DNA from: Candidatus Pacearchaeota archaeon CG10_big_fil_rev_8_21_14_0_10_35_13
Lineage (GTDB): Archaea > Nanobdellota > Nanobdellia > Pacearchaeales > GW2011-AR1
Assembly: GCA_002763035.1 (NCBI GenBank)
Contig: PFDC01000002.1
Coordinates: 14,936-30,895, forward strand
Direction: 5' to 3'
DNA length: 15,960 nucleotides
Position 1 is the first letter of the stretch, and each line of letters opens with the position of its first letter. This document shows, in pieces, positions 5,823 through 14,356 of the stretch. The notes beneath the pieces are model-generated. The model was given only the letters and a program-made list of their open reading frames with translations, was not told the DNA's origin and made no database searches. The translations under genes were made by a program, and so were the position numbers.

Positions 5823-8594
5823 ATGGAAAATGATGAAGGAGTTGTAAGCAAGGAAGTAGAAGAAAAGAGTGTATTAACAGAACAAGAAATTATTGAGAAG
5901 AGAAAAAAAGCAGTAATAAACTTCATAAGAAATAAAACCACTATAGTTTATGGAATAATAATAGCACTAATTATTTGGTTGTCATCACGGATACGTACAA
6001 GAAACCTTTACGGACTAAAAGACATAACCACAGGAGGATGGACCCTAGGCCCGGACTTGGACCCATTCCTATTCTTAAGATGGGCTAAAGGAATAGTCGC
6101 TCAAGGAACATTAGTAGTGCAAGACACAATGCGTTACGTACCCCTAGGATATAATACTGGAGCAGAACTAAAATTAGTACCTTACTCAATAGCATGGACA
6201 CATAAGTTACTATCAATATTTGGAAGTACCGACATAACCTACGCTGCGATAATGATGCCAGTAATAGCATTCGCACTAACAATAATAGCATTTTATTACT
6301 TAACTAAAGAAATATTCGCGGGAAACGTACCAGGAAAAAACACCCATAAGATCATAGGAGCAGTGGCAGCACTAATTTTAGCAGTAACACCAGTAATACT
6401 ACCAAGAACAATAGCAGGAATACCAGAAAAAGAATCATTAGGATTCCTATTCATGTTCTTAGCATTCTACTACTTCTTAAAATCATGGAAACAAGAAACT
6501 ATTAAGAAAACATTAATCTACTCAGCACTCGCAGGAATAACCACTGCACTAATGGCACACGCATGGGGAGGAAGCATCTACATCTATTTTACCATAGCAG
6601 TAACAGTAATAATAGCATACTTTTTTGGAATAGTTGACAAGAAAAAATATTATTCTTACGCGGTATGGCTCCTACTATCAATAATACTCTTAATACCATT
6701 TACTGAAAGATACACCCTAGGAGGACTAATAGCATCATTATCAACAGGAATGGCGTTCGCAGTACTGCTAATACTAACCACTGACTACATACTATTCAAT
6801 ACAAACATCAAGAAACCATCATGGATTGGTAAGATGGAAAAGAAATATTCAAGACCAGCCACAACAATAATAATATCGCTAGTCGCAGGGGGGATAATAG
6901 TATCATTAATCTTTGGTCCAGGATTCATAATTAATTTCATCACCCATAACATAAGCTCATTAACAATACCATACACAGACAGACTATCATTCACAGTAGC
7001 AGAAAATCGTCAACCATTCTTTACCAGCGAATGGAAAGGAACGTTTGGACCAGCAATTAGAGGAATACCAATATTCTTCTGGTTATTCTTTGTAGGATCA
7101 GCATACTTATTTAATAACCTACTAAAACCACTAAAGAAAAAGGACAGGATGGTAATGGTAATAATTTATGTGCTGTTCCTACTAGCACTAATATTTAGCA
7201 AGTATGACCCAAACAGCAAGCTTAACGGAACAAGTGGTATAAGCACACTATTATACTTCGGAGGAATAGCAATGTTGATAATAGGAATGGGATATTATTA
7301 CTATAAGTACTACAAGAGGGGAGACGCAGAATTATTCAAGAAAATCTCTCCCTCATTAATACTGATATTCGCATTCTACTTCATAACAATAATAGGAGCA
7401 AGAAGTGCAATAAGACTACTAATGGTACTAGCACCATCCGCAACAATAATAGTATCGTACTTAGTAGTTATACTAATAATAAAAGCATTAAGAACAAAAG
7501 ATGACAAAAAACTAATAGCATATATCATAGCAGCAATAGTTCTAATAGCAGCATTTTATACAGTTTATGACTACACAAAACAGTCATACTACCAAGCACA
7601 AGGATTCATACCAAGTATATACACACAACAATGGCAGAAAGCCATGGAATGGGTTAGAGACAGCACGCCAGAAAATTCAGTATTTGCGCATTGGTGGGAC
7701 TATGGATACTGGCTACAAAGTATCGGAGAAAGAGCAACAATAGTTGACGGAGGGAACCAATACCCTTACTGGAACCACCTAATATCAAGACATGTATTAA
7801 CAAATGATTACCGTAGCGAAACAACACTAGAATTCTTAAAAACACATGATGCAACACACCTACTAATTGACTCAACAGACATAGGAAAATATTCAGCATT
7901 CTCAAACATAGGGGGAGACAAAGACTATGACCGTTACTCATACATACCAACATTAGGACTTGACGAAAGAGCAACATTAGAAACAAGTAACGGAACGATA
8001 TACGCATACCAAGGAGGATTTGGAACTGACGGAGACATAAACTATAAAGAAAATAACAAAACTATTAATCTTCCATCAGGACTAACAGGCGTCGCAGGAG
8101 TAACAATAAAAATGATAACTAAGAACAATGAAACAATAATACCAGTACAACCACAAGTAGTCCTAGTATACCAAGGAGTACAGTACAGAATACCAATGAG
8201 GTATGCTTACTTCCAAGGTAAGTTTTATGATTATAATGAAGGAATAGAAGCAGGAATAATGATAGTACCAGTAGCAGAAAATAATGGTCAAGGAATAACA
8301 ATGAAAGAATTAGGAGCCGCATTATACTTAAGTGGCAGGACAGTTAATACAAACTTTGCAAGAATGTACTTATTTAACCAAGAAGTTGAAGGATTTGAAT
8401 TAGTACATTCAGAAGACAGTGTAATAGTTGGAATGCTAAAACAACAAAGCCCAAGTATAAACGAATTCCTGATGTACCAAGGATTACAAGGACCAATAAA
8501 GATTTGGGAAGTATCATATGACAAAAACACTAAGGTGCATCCAGAATGGTTAGAACTAGTATATCCTTCGGAGGAATTATACGTAGTAAGGTGA
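5823..8594 (+). CDS. aglB: dolichyl-phosphooligosaccharide--protein glycosyltransferase AglB (STT3 family)
   Basis: Protein of 923 aa that transfers a lipid-linked glycan to Asn in N-x-S/T sequons on the outer membrane face. A charged cytosolic N-tail (1-35) leads to a multi-helix GT-C membrane domain to about residue 590, then a globular C-terminal domain. Catalytic features are all visible: Asp78-Leu-Asp80 in the first external loop (GPDLDPFLFLRW), Glu394 in TVAENRQP (the TIxE/SVSE position), the WWDYG sequon-binding motif at 624-628, and DIGKYSAF at 686-693, which resembles the DK motif with Phe in its last position. Length fits archaeal AglB. It heads an operon, with the GPT gene starting 11 nt after its stop. 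The start is supported by a TATA box 27 nt upstream. Confidence 0.95.
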   Translation: MENDEGVVSKEVEEKSVLTEQEIIEKRKKAVINFIRNKTTIVYGIIIALIIWLSSRIRTRNLYGLKDITTGGWTLGPDLDPFLFLRWAKGIVAQGTLVVQDTMRYVPLGYNTGAELKLVPYSIAWTHKLLSIFGSTDITYAAIMMPVIAFALTIIAFYYLTKEIFAGNVPGKNTHKIIGAVAALILAVTPVILPRTIAGIPEKESLGFLFMFLAFYYFLKSWKQETIKKTLIYSALAGITTALMAHAWGGSIYIYFTIAVTVIIAYFFGIVDKKKYYSYAVWLLLSIILLIPFTERYTLGGLIASLSTGMAFAVLLILTTDYILFNTNIKKPSWIGKMEKKYSRPATTIIISLVAGGIIVSLIFGPGFIINFITHNISSLTIPYTDRLSFTVAENRQPFFTSEWKGTFGPAIRGIPIFFWLFFVGSAYLFNNLLKPLKKKDRMVMVIIYVLFLLALIFSKYDPNSKLNGTSGISTLLYFGGIAMLIIGMGYYYYKYYKRGDAELFKKISPSLILIFAFYFITIIGARSAIRLLMVLAPSATIIVSYLVVILIIKALRTKDDKKLIAYIIAAIVLIAAFYTVYDYTKQSYYQAQGFIPSIYTQQWQKAMEWVRDSTPENSVFAHWWDYGYWLQSIGERATIVDGGNQYPYWNHLISRHVLTNDYRSETTLEFLKTHDATHLLIDSTDIGKYSAFSNIGGDKDYDRYSYIPTLGLDERATLETSNGTIYAYQGGFGTDGDINYKENNKTINLPSGLTGVAGVTIKMITKNNETIIPVQPQVVLVYQGVQYRIPMRYAYFQGKFYDYNEGIEAGIMIVPVAENNGQGITMKELGAALYLSGRTVNTNFARMYLFNQEVEGFELVHSEDSVIVGMLKQQSPSINEFLMYQGLQGPIKIWEVSYDKNTKVHPEWLELVYPSEELYVVR

Positions 8595-8605
8595 GATAAA
8601 GGACC

Positions 8606-9601
8606 ATGGGACTAATATTAATAATACCAATAATAATAAGCATAATAACCACAGCAATAATTATACCACAATGGATAAAGAAAGCAAAAACAATAAAATT
8701 GTTGTGGGAAGACCAAAACAAGAATAAAAAACTGTTAGTTGCCGGAAGCGGAGGAATCGCAGTAATAACAGGAATAGTGCTAGGAATACTAGTTTACATA
8801 TCAATAAATACTTTTTATTATAGAACAACAGAAAACACAATAAAATTGTTAGCAGTAACAACATCATTCTTAATACTCGCAGTAATAGGACTAATAGACG
8901 ACCTGTTAGGATGGAGACATGGAGGACTAAGTAAGAAGTTTAGAATGATGATGTGTCTATTTGCAGCAATACCACTAATAGTAATTAATTCAGGAGTATC
9001 AACAGTATACCTACCAATAATAGGAAGCGCAAATATAGGATGGGTTTATGCATTAGCAATAATACCTCTAGGAATTGTAGCAACAGCAACAACATTTAAC
9101 TTTTTAGCAGGATTTAATGGTTTAGAAGCAGGACAAGGAATAATAATATTCACAGCATTAGGAATAGCAACATTCATAACAGGAAATACTTGGTTAACAG
9201 TTATCTGCGCGATAATAATCGGTTCGTTAATAGCGTTCTGGAAATATAATAAATACCCCGCAAAGGTCTTCCCAGGAGACGTATTAACATACCCACTAGG
9301 AGGAATGATAGCAATAATAGCAATACTAGGGAACATAGAAAAAGTAGCAGTAATATTCTTCATACCATACATAATCGAATTAGCACTAAAACTAAGAGGA
9401 GGACTGAAGAAACAATCATTCGGTAAGCCCAACAAGAACGGAGGACTAGAAATGCCCTACAAAAAAGTTTATGGGCTTGAACACTTAGCAATATACCTAC
9501 TAAACAAAGTAAAGAAAAAGACTAGAGAAAAAGAAGTAGTAATGATTATCCACGCTTTACAATTAGTATTCGTCTTAATAGGACTACTAACATTAATATG
9601 A
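8606..9601 (+). CDS. GPT/MraY/WecA-family polyprenyl-phosphate sugar-1-phosphate transferase (AglH-like)
   Basis: Protein of 331 aa with about ten membrane helices. The family joins a sugar-1-phosphate from a UDP-sugar (often GlcNAc-1-P) to dolichyl or undecaprenyl phosphate, the first step of lipid-linked glycan assembly. Key motifs are visible: Asp98-Asp99 in GLIDDLLG (Mg2+ site), NFLAGFNGLEAGQG with Asn171, and VFPGDVLTYPLGG, the equivalent of the GD(S/T) loop. A basic loop near the C-terminus (KLRGGLKKQSFGKPNKNGG) is where eukaryotic and archaeal GPT members carry a substrate-recognition segment. The gene sits 11 nt after aglB with a weak AAAGGA upstream, and overlaps the flippase by ATGA. 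The exact sugar cannot be told from sequence. Confidence 0.9.
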   Translation: MGLILIIPIIISIITTAIIIPQWIKKAKTIKLLWEDQNKNKKLLVAGSGGIAVITGIVLGILVYISINTFYYRTTENTIKLLAVTTSFLILAVIGLIDDLLGWRHGGLSKKFRMMMCLFAAIPLIVINSGVSTVYLPIIGSANIGWVYALAIIPLGIVATATTFNFLAGFNGLEAGQGIIIFTALGIATFITGNTWLTVICAIIIGSLIAFWKYNKYPAKVFPGDVLTYPLGGMIAIIAILGNIEKVAVIFFIPYIIELALKLRGGLKKQSFGKPNKNGGLEMPYKKVYGLEHLAIYLLNKVKKKTREKEVVMIIHALQLVFVLIGLLTLI

Positions 9602-10884
9602 TAAAAAGATTCTTAGGAAAAATTAAAAGTGATGAGTTAGTCAAAGGAAGCATAGTACTACTAGTAATGATTAACCTGTTCAACCTAGCAGGATACTTAT
9701 TTCACCTGATAATCGCCAGGCTCCTAGGACCAGAAGACTATGGAATATTTGCAGTATTAATGTCATTCGTACTAATATACGCAATACCAGCAGAAGCAAT
9801 ACAAACAATAATAGCAAAGAATACAGCCGTTCTAAACGCTAAAAAACAAATAGGAAAAATTAAAGGAATGATGAATAAATCATTAATAAGAGGAATATGG
9901 ATATCTGTAGGACTATTCTTAATATTAGGAATATTAACAAAGGTCTTATTCTCCAAGATTTTGGAAATAAACATGACACTGATAATCATAGCAAACTTAA
10001 TATTATTCTCGTCGTTTATACTGCCAGTGATAAGGGGGGTAATGCAAGGAAGAAAGAAATTCTTCGCATTAGGATGGACTATGCTAATAGAAGCAATACT
10101 AAAGATAGGATTAGGAGTTGGACTGGTGCTATTAGGACTAAGAGTTTACGGGGCAATTATGGGAGTAGTACTAGCAGTGATTATAACATTCTTTCTATCA
10201 TTCTTATTTGTTAAAGAAGTGATAAAAACAAGAGCGGACAAAACAAGAGTAGGAATAAACTACAAAAATATTAGTGTTTGGTTAGCACTAGCAGTAGTGT
10301 TACTAATATTCAGTTCAGATATCATAATAGCAAAGATCTTGTTCACCCCAGAAATAGCAGGTAAATACGCAGTACTATCAATGATAGGAAAAATGATATT
10401 TTATGGAACTAACGGAATAAGCAAGGCAATGCTACCAATAACAGCACAGAAACACGCAGAGAAGAAAGACTCCAGAAGAGTATTCAAAAAATCGTTGATA
10501 ATAACAATAGCTTTATGCTTGATAGCACTAATAGTAATAGCAATATTTCCTGAACTGTTAATAAGAATACTATTTGGTAATGTTTACTCTGACGTCTACG
10601 GAACACTACTCTACGTAGCAATAGCATTTAGCATACTATCAATAACAAACTTAGTATTACTATATGGAATATCGAAAAACAAGTTCTCAATAAGAGATAA
10701 TAATAAATTAGGAACAATGAAAGTGCTACTAGGAGGAATAATACTACTAGCAGTGATGATACTACTAGAATACAAAATCCTAAAATACTATAGCGAAAGC
10801 ATTAAAACATTTTCATTAGCATTCATAGCATTCAATATGATAATACTACTAATAAGCACGGGAGTAACATGGGGAAAAAAGTAG
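9598..10884 (+). CDS. MOP-superfamily lipid-linked oligosaccharide flippase (polysaccharide biosynthesis / Wzx-like)
   Basis: Protein of 428 aa, hydrophobic almost throughout with roughly 12 membrane helices. The N-terminus (MIKRFLGKIKSDELVKGSIVLLVMINLFNLAGYLFHLIIARLLGPEDYGIFAVLMSF in broad outline) carries the hallmark 'ARLLGPEDYGIFA' around residues 40-52 of the polysaccharide-biosynthesis flippase family. GRKKFFALGW near residues 151-160 and the central 'DIIIAKILFTPEIAGKYAV' (about 240-258) repeat the same pattern in the second half. The likely job is to turn the lipid-linked glycan from the cytosolic to the outer face for AglB. It overlaps the GPT gene by 4 nt and the next GT2 gene by 16 nt, so all are co-translated. 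Confidence 0.88.
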   Translation: MIKRFLGKIKSDELVKGSIVLLVMINLFNLAGYLFHLIIARLLGPEDYGIFAVLMSFVLIYAIPAEAIQTIIAKNTAVLNAKKQIGKIKGMMNKSLIRGIWISVGLFLILGILTKVLFSKILEINMTLIIIANLILFSSFILPVIRGVMQGRKKFFALGWTMLIEAILKIGLGVGLVLLGLRVYGAIMGVVLAVIITFFLSFLFVKEVIKTRADKTRVGINYKNISVWLALAVVLLIFSSDIIIAKILFTPEIAGKYAVLSMIGKMIFYGTNGISKAMLPITAQKHAEKKDSRRVFKKSLIITIALCLIALIVIAIFPELLIRILFGNVYSDVYGTLLYVAIAFSILSITNLVLLYGISKNKFSIRDNNKLGTMKVLLGGIILLAVMILLEYKILKYYSESIKTFSLAFIAFNMIILLISTGVTWGKK

Positions 10885-11618
10885 AAAAGGTTTCAATAAT
10901 CATGCCAATGTATAATGAACCAAGAATTAAAGAAAATCTTAAAGAAGTGATAATAACACTCGATAAGATTATAAGAAAAGACCTAAAGATGGAATATGAA
11001 ATAATATTAGTTGACGACGGAAGTAATGACAACTCAAGAAAGAAAGCAGAAGAAATAAAGAATAAAAGACTGATAATAACAGGTTATAAAAATAATATTG
11101 GCAAAGGCAACGCATTAAAGTACGGATTCGGCAAAGTTGATAAGAACTCAGAATACATAGCATTCATGGACTCCGGAATGGAATTACACCCAGAACAACT
11201 AAAAAGATTCATAGAAAAAATTACAGAAACAAAAGCAGATGTAGTAATAGGAAGTAAAAGAATGAAGGGAGCAATAGTACACTACCCACTAACTAGAAGA
11301 ATTATGAGCATGATATACCAACTAATGGTAAAGATACTATTCGGACTAAAAGTAAAAGACACACAAGTAGGAATGAAGTTATTCAAGAAAGAAGTACTGG
11401 ACAAAGTATTCCCAAAAATAATCGTAAAGAGATACGCATTTGACATAGAATTATTAGTAAATGCTAATAAAGAAGGAAAAAGAATTATAGAAATACCAAT
11501 AAGGCTTGACTACAAATTTGATACAAGAATAGGAATAAAACCAATAAAAGATATGATAATAGATACTCTTGCAATATTTTATAGACTAAGAATAATAAAA
11601 TACTACGATAGGAAGTGA
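10869..11618 (+). CDS. family 2 glycosyltransferase, dolichyl-phosphate sugar synthase type
   Basis: Protein of 249 aa, a single GT-A domain without membrane helices. It resembles dolichyl-phosphate mannose/glucose synthases and the archaeal AglJ/AglD group. Evidence is SIIMPMYNE at the N-terminus, ILVDDGSNDNS with Asp49-Asp50, NIGKGNALKYGF (77-87), and DTQVGMKLFKK (about 160-170), the conserved loop of this group. The metal-binding site is odd: it reads Asp101-Ser-Gly-Met-Glu105 where family members have DxD, so the second Asp is Gly. Glu105 might compensate. The likely role is to move a sugar from a nucleotide donor onto dolichyl phosphate or to add the first sugar of the glycan. The start overlaps the flippase by 16 nt. 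It ends the first glycosylation operon. Confidence 0.85.
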   Translation: MGKKVEKVSIIMPMYNEPRIKENLKEVIITLDKIIRKDLKMEYEIILVDDGSNDNSRKKAEEIKNKRLIITGYKNNIGKGNALKYGFGKVDKNSEYIAFMDSGMELHPEQLKRFIEKITETKADVVIGSKRMKGAIVHYPLTRRIMSMIYQLMVKILFGLKVKDTQVGMKLFKKEVLDKVFPKIIVKRYAFDIELLVNANKEGKRIIEIPIRLDYKFDTRIGIKPIKDMIIDTLAIFYRLRIIKYYDRK

Positions 11619-11631
11619 AGTTCAACTTAAT

Positions 11632-11644
11632 AAAGCTTTTAAAC
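11632..11644 (+). promoter_or_regulatory. BRE/TATA promoter of the rfbF-rfbG-GT operon
   Basis: AAAGCTTTTAAAC contains TTTTAAA (11637-11643) centred 26 nt before the ATG at 11666, in a 47-nt gap after the previous gene. The element closely matches that before aglB, so the two glycosylation operons may be expressed together. Confidence 0.68.
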
Positions 11645-11665
11645 TAGCACAACCAGAGTAATATT

Positions 11666-12385
11666 ATGAAATGTGTAATTTTCTGCGGAGGAAAAGGTAG
11701 CAGGATGGGAGAATTAACAAGAGAAACCCCTAAACCATTATTAATGATAGGTGACAAACCAGCCATAATGCATATCATGGACCATTATGCTAGCTATAAC
11801 ATAAGAGAGTTTATTCTATGCTTAGGACATAAAGCAGAGATGTTTAAGGAATACTTTAGAGATAATAAGACAGAATATGACATTGAGTTTGTGGACACCG
11901 GGGAAGACACAAATAAGGCTCAGAGGCTACTAAAAATAAAAAACCTTGTAGGCGATAAGTTCTTCCTGTCGTACGGAGACGACATAAGCAATGTTAATAT
12001 TAAAGAATTAATTCAGCATCATGACACATATAACAAAGTGGCAACTTTGACAGCAGTTAGACTACCTAACCCCTATGGAACACTAGAAACTGATGATTTT
12101 AATACGCATATAATAACAAAATTTAGAGAAAAACCATTAATGAAAGAATGGATTAACGGAGGGTATTTTGTACTAAGCCGCCAGATTTTTGACTTTATTA
12201 ATGAAGGAGATGACTTTGAGGAAAACGTGCTTCCAAAGCTTGCAAATAACAGAGAAATAACCGCGTTTAAACACCTAGGATTTTGGAAATCGATGAACAC
12301 CATAAAAGATCATTCAGAACTAAATGACACACATAAATCAGGTAAGTTAAAGCAAATTTTTCAAATTATCGAAGATGGAAAATAA
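11666..12385 (+). CDS. rfbF: glucose-1-phosphate cytidylyltransferase (RfbF-like)
   Basis: Protein of 239 aa that would make CDP-glucose from CTP and glucose-1-phosphate. It is a nucleotidyltransferase: FCGGKGSRMGELTRETPKPL (the GGxGxR signature and following Lys), then GDKPAIMHIMDHYASYNIREFILCLGHK, a near match to RfbF. VDTGEDTNKAQRL, GGYFVLSRQIFDFI, the 'E(N)VLPKLA' segment and FKHLGFWKSMNTIKDHSEL also match RfbF rather than the dTDP or UDP enzymes. It is slightly shorter than bacterial RfbF (about 257 aa). Ile codons by hand: 10 ATT, 9 ATA, 2 ATC, unlike upstream plus-strand genes that are almost all ATA. It overlaps the dehydratase by 11 nt. Confidence 0.86.
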   Translation: MKCVIFCGGKGSRMGELTRETPKPLLMIGDKPAIMHIMDHYASYNIREFILCLGHKAEMFKEYFRDNKTEYDIEFVDTGEDTNKAQRLLKIKNLVGDKFFLSYGDDISNVNIKELIQHHDTYNKVATLTAVRLPNPYGTLETDDFNTHIITKFREKPLMKEWINGGYFVLSRQIFDFINEGDDFEENVLPKLANNREITAFKHLGFWKSMNTIKDHSELNDTHKSGKLKQIFQIIEDGK

Positions 12386-13352
12386 TAGATACTGGAAAGG
12401 AAAGAGGGTATTAGTAACCGGAGCATCAGGTTTCAAGGCAACCTACCTAGTTGATGAACTGGTAAAAAGAGAAGCAGAAGTTTATTGTTTAGTGCTTGAG
12501 ATTGAAAAAAATTGTAACTTTCTAAGATTAGGGCTTGATAAAAAGACATCAATTATCTACGGAACAGTATTAGACCAAAACTTAATAAGCACGACCCTTG
12601 AAAAGTATAACATTGACACAGTTTTCCACCTGGCAGCACAACCATTAGTACAAGTAGCACTGAAGATACCTTATGAAACCATTAACACAAATGTTATAGG
12701 AACATTGAACATCCTAGAAGCCTGTAGAAACAATAAGAATATCAAGAGAATAGTAATAGCCTCAAGTGATAAGGCCTACGGGAGCAATAAAAATTTACCA
12801 TATGATGAAACATCCCCACTACACGGAGAATACCCCTATGACGTCTCAAAATCATGTGCAGACTTGATAGCGCAGTCTTACGGAAAGACCTATAACATGC
12901 CTATAGGGATTTATAGGTCATCAAACATCTATGGTGGTGGCGATTTAAACTTTGATAGAATAATCCCCGGAACAATAAAAAACTTATTGTTTAACGAACC
13001 AATACTGATAAGAAGTGACGGACAGTTTATAAGAGAATTCCTTTATGTTAAAGACTCAGTTAATGCTTACTTAACACTCGCAAGAAGAATTGAAGAGTTA
13101 GGACTTAAAGGAGACGATTTTAACTTTGGGACTGATAAACCAATAAAAATTATTGAACTAGTTAACATGATAAAAAGAGTTTCAGGGATGGACTCAGAAA
13201 TAAAAATTCTTAATACGGTTAAAGCAGAAATAAAAGATCAATACCTCTCATCAAAAAAAGCAAGAGAAGAATTAAGTTGGAGCAATGATTACGAACTTGA
13301 AGAAGGATTAAAAGAAACTTTTAAATGGTATAAGGAATATTTTGGAAAATGA
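12375..13352 (+). CDS. rfbG: CDP-glucose 4,6-dehydratase (RfbG-like, extended SDR family)
   Basis: Protein of 325 aa that would turn CDP-glucose into CDP-4-keto-6-deoxyglucose using bound NAD. The N-terminal Rossmann motif is VTGASGFKA (14-22), where the third Gly of GxxGxxG is Ala. FHLAAQPLVQVA (84-95) is the signature of this enzyme. SSDKAYG (130-136) and YPYDVSKSCAD (153-163) give Tyr155 and Lys159 of the YxxxK active site. IYRSSNIYGGGDLNFDRIIPG and IRSDGQFIREFLYVKD are also diagnostic. It is shorter than bacterial RfbG (about 355 aa). No enzyme that uses the keto product (aminotransferase, C3-dehydrase, reductase) is in the window. Translation is coupled to rfbF (11-nt overlap) and to the next GT2 (ATGA). 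Confidence 0.86.
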   Translation: MENNRYWKGKRVLVTGASGFKATYLVDELVKREAEVYCLVLEIEKNCNFLRLGLDKKTSIIYGTVLDQNLISTTLEKYNIDTVFHLAAQPLVQVALKIPYETINTNVIGTLNILEACRNNKNIKRIVIASSDKAYGSNKNLPYDETSPLHGEYPYDVSKSCADLIAQSYGKTYNMPIGIYRSSNIYGGGDLNFDRIIPGTIKNLLFNEPILIRSDGQFIREFLYVKDSVNAYLTLARRIEELGLKGDDFNFGTDKPIKIIELVNMIKRVSGMDSEIKILNTVKAEIKDQYLSSKKAREELSWSNDYELEEGLKETFKWYKEYFGK

Positions 13353-14356
13353 ATAAGGGGGCACCAAAGTTCTCAATAATAATACCAACAAGAGAAGTCA
13401 ACCACTTTATAAGGGAAGCAATACCACACCACCTAAACCAGGATTATAAAGATTTTGAGATAATAATAGTAACTGAGGTAGATGAAAAAGAGATATTTGA
13501 AAAAACAAGATATATAAAAGTAGGAAAGGTCCCTCCATCAGAAAAGAGAAATCTCGGAGTAAGAGAATCAAGAGGGGAAATAATAGCGTTTATTGATGAT
13601 GATGCCTACCCAGAAAAAAAATGGCTAGAAAATGCTGATAAGACATTCGAGGATGAAAGCATTGTAGGAATAGGAGGGCCAGGAATTCTCCCAGAAAAAT
13701 CAACATTCTTCCAGAAAGTATCAAACAAAGTGTATGCTTTAAGCTCAAGGTTTACAGGAATAAGATACGAAAAGGGAAAGAAAAGAGAAATTAATGACTG
13801 GCCTACATGTAATTTCCTGGTGAGAAAGAAAGATTTTCTAAAAGCAGGAGGATTTAACTCGAAGTACTGGGGAGGAGAAGATACGCAAGTTTGTTACTCG
13901 CTTATAAAAAGTGGTAAGAGGATAGTTTATGATCCTGAGGTCATTGTCCACCACCATACAAGAAAGACATTAAGAAACCATCTAAAACAAACATTATTCT
14001 GGGGTATGTGGAGAGGCTTTTTCATGAGACTATACCCCAAAAATTCTATAAAACCAATATTCTTTATGCCAGCATTATTTGTTCTAGGACTGTTATTCGG
14101 GGGGGTATTATCAATCATCTCAAAAACAATAAGAAGTATATATCTAGCAATATTAGGACTATACCTAATATTCCTTGTTATTACTGGAATAAGAACTAAG
14201 AGTATTAAACTATTCCTCCCAGTAATAATTGTGACGTTTTTGACGCAGGTAACCTATGGGATAGGGCTACTCAAGGGGGTAATTCTCGGAGAGCCAACAA
14301 GAAGAACTTTTAATCCGGCGGAAAAGAAAATCTTAAGTACAGAAAGTAAACGATGA
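13349..14356 (+). CDS. family 2 glycosyltransferase with C-terminal membrane helices
   Basis: Protein of 335 aa. The N-terminal GT-A domain shows FSIIIPTRE, IIAFIDDDAYP with Asp83-85 (DxD), GGFNSKYWGGEDTQVCYSL with GGED at 175-178 (the acceptor/catalytic-base region), and VIVHHHTR. Three hydrophobic segments follow at about 224-246, 253-272 and 278-300, anchoring it to the membrane where lipid-linked glycans are built. The domain plan is like archaeal AglE-type and other membrane GT2 enzymes. Donor and acceptor are unknown. It overlaps both neighbours by ATGA, so it is made with RfbF/RfbG and may use the CDP-deoxysugar, but that is inference. Confidence 0.87.
   Translation: MNKGAPKFSIIIPTREVNHFIREAIPHHLNQDYKDFEIIIVTEVDEKEIFEKTRYIKVGKVPPSEKRNLGVRESRGEIIAFIDDDAYPEKKWLENADKTFEDESIVGIGGPGILPEKSTFFQKVSNKVYALSSRFTGIRYEKGKKREINDWPTCNFLVRKKDFLKAGGFNSKYWGGEDTQVCYSLIKSGKRIVYDPEVIVHHHTRKTLRNHLKQTLFWGMWRGFFMRLYPKNSIKPIFFMPALFVLGLLFGGVLSIISKTIRSIYLAILGLYLIFLVITGIRTKSIKLFLPVIIVTFLTQVTYGIGLLKGVILGEPTRRTFNPAEKKILSTESKR

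Noticed and set aside
9046..9435. Minus-strand open frame of 129 codons opposite the GPT gene
   Set aside because: It is a shadow of a strongly biased coding region; TAA/TAG/TGA are rare in the complement of A/C-ending codons.
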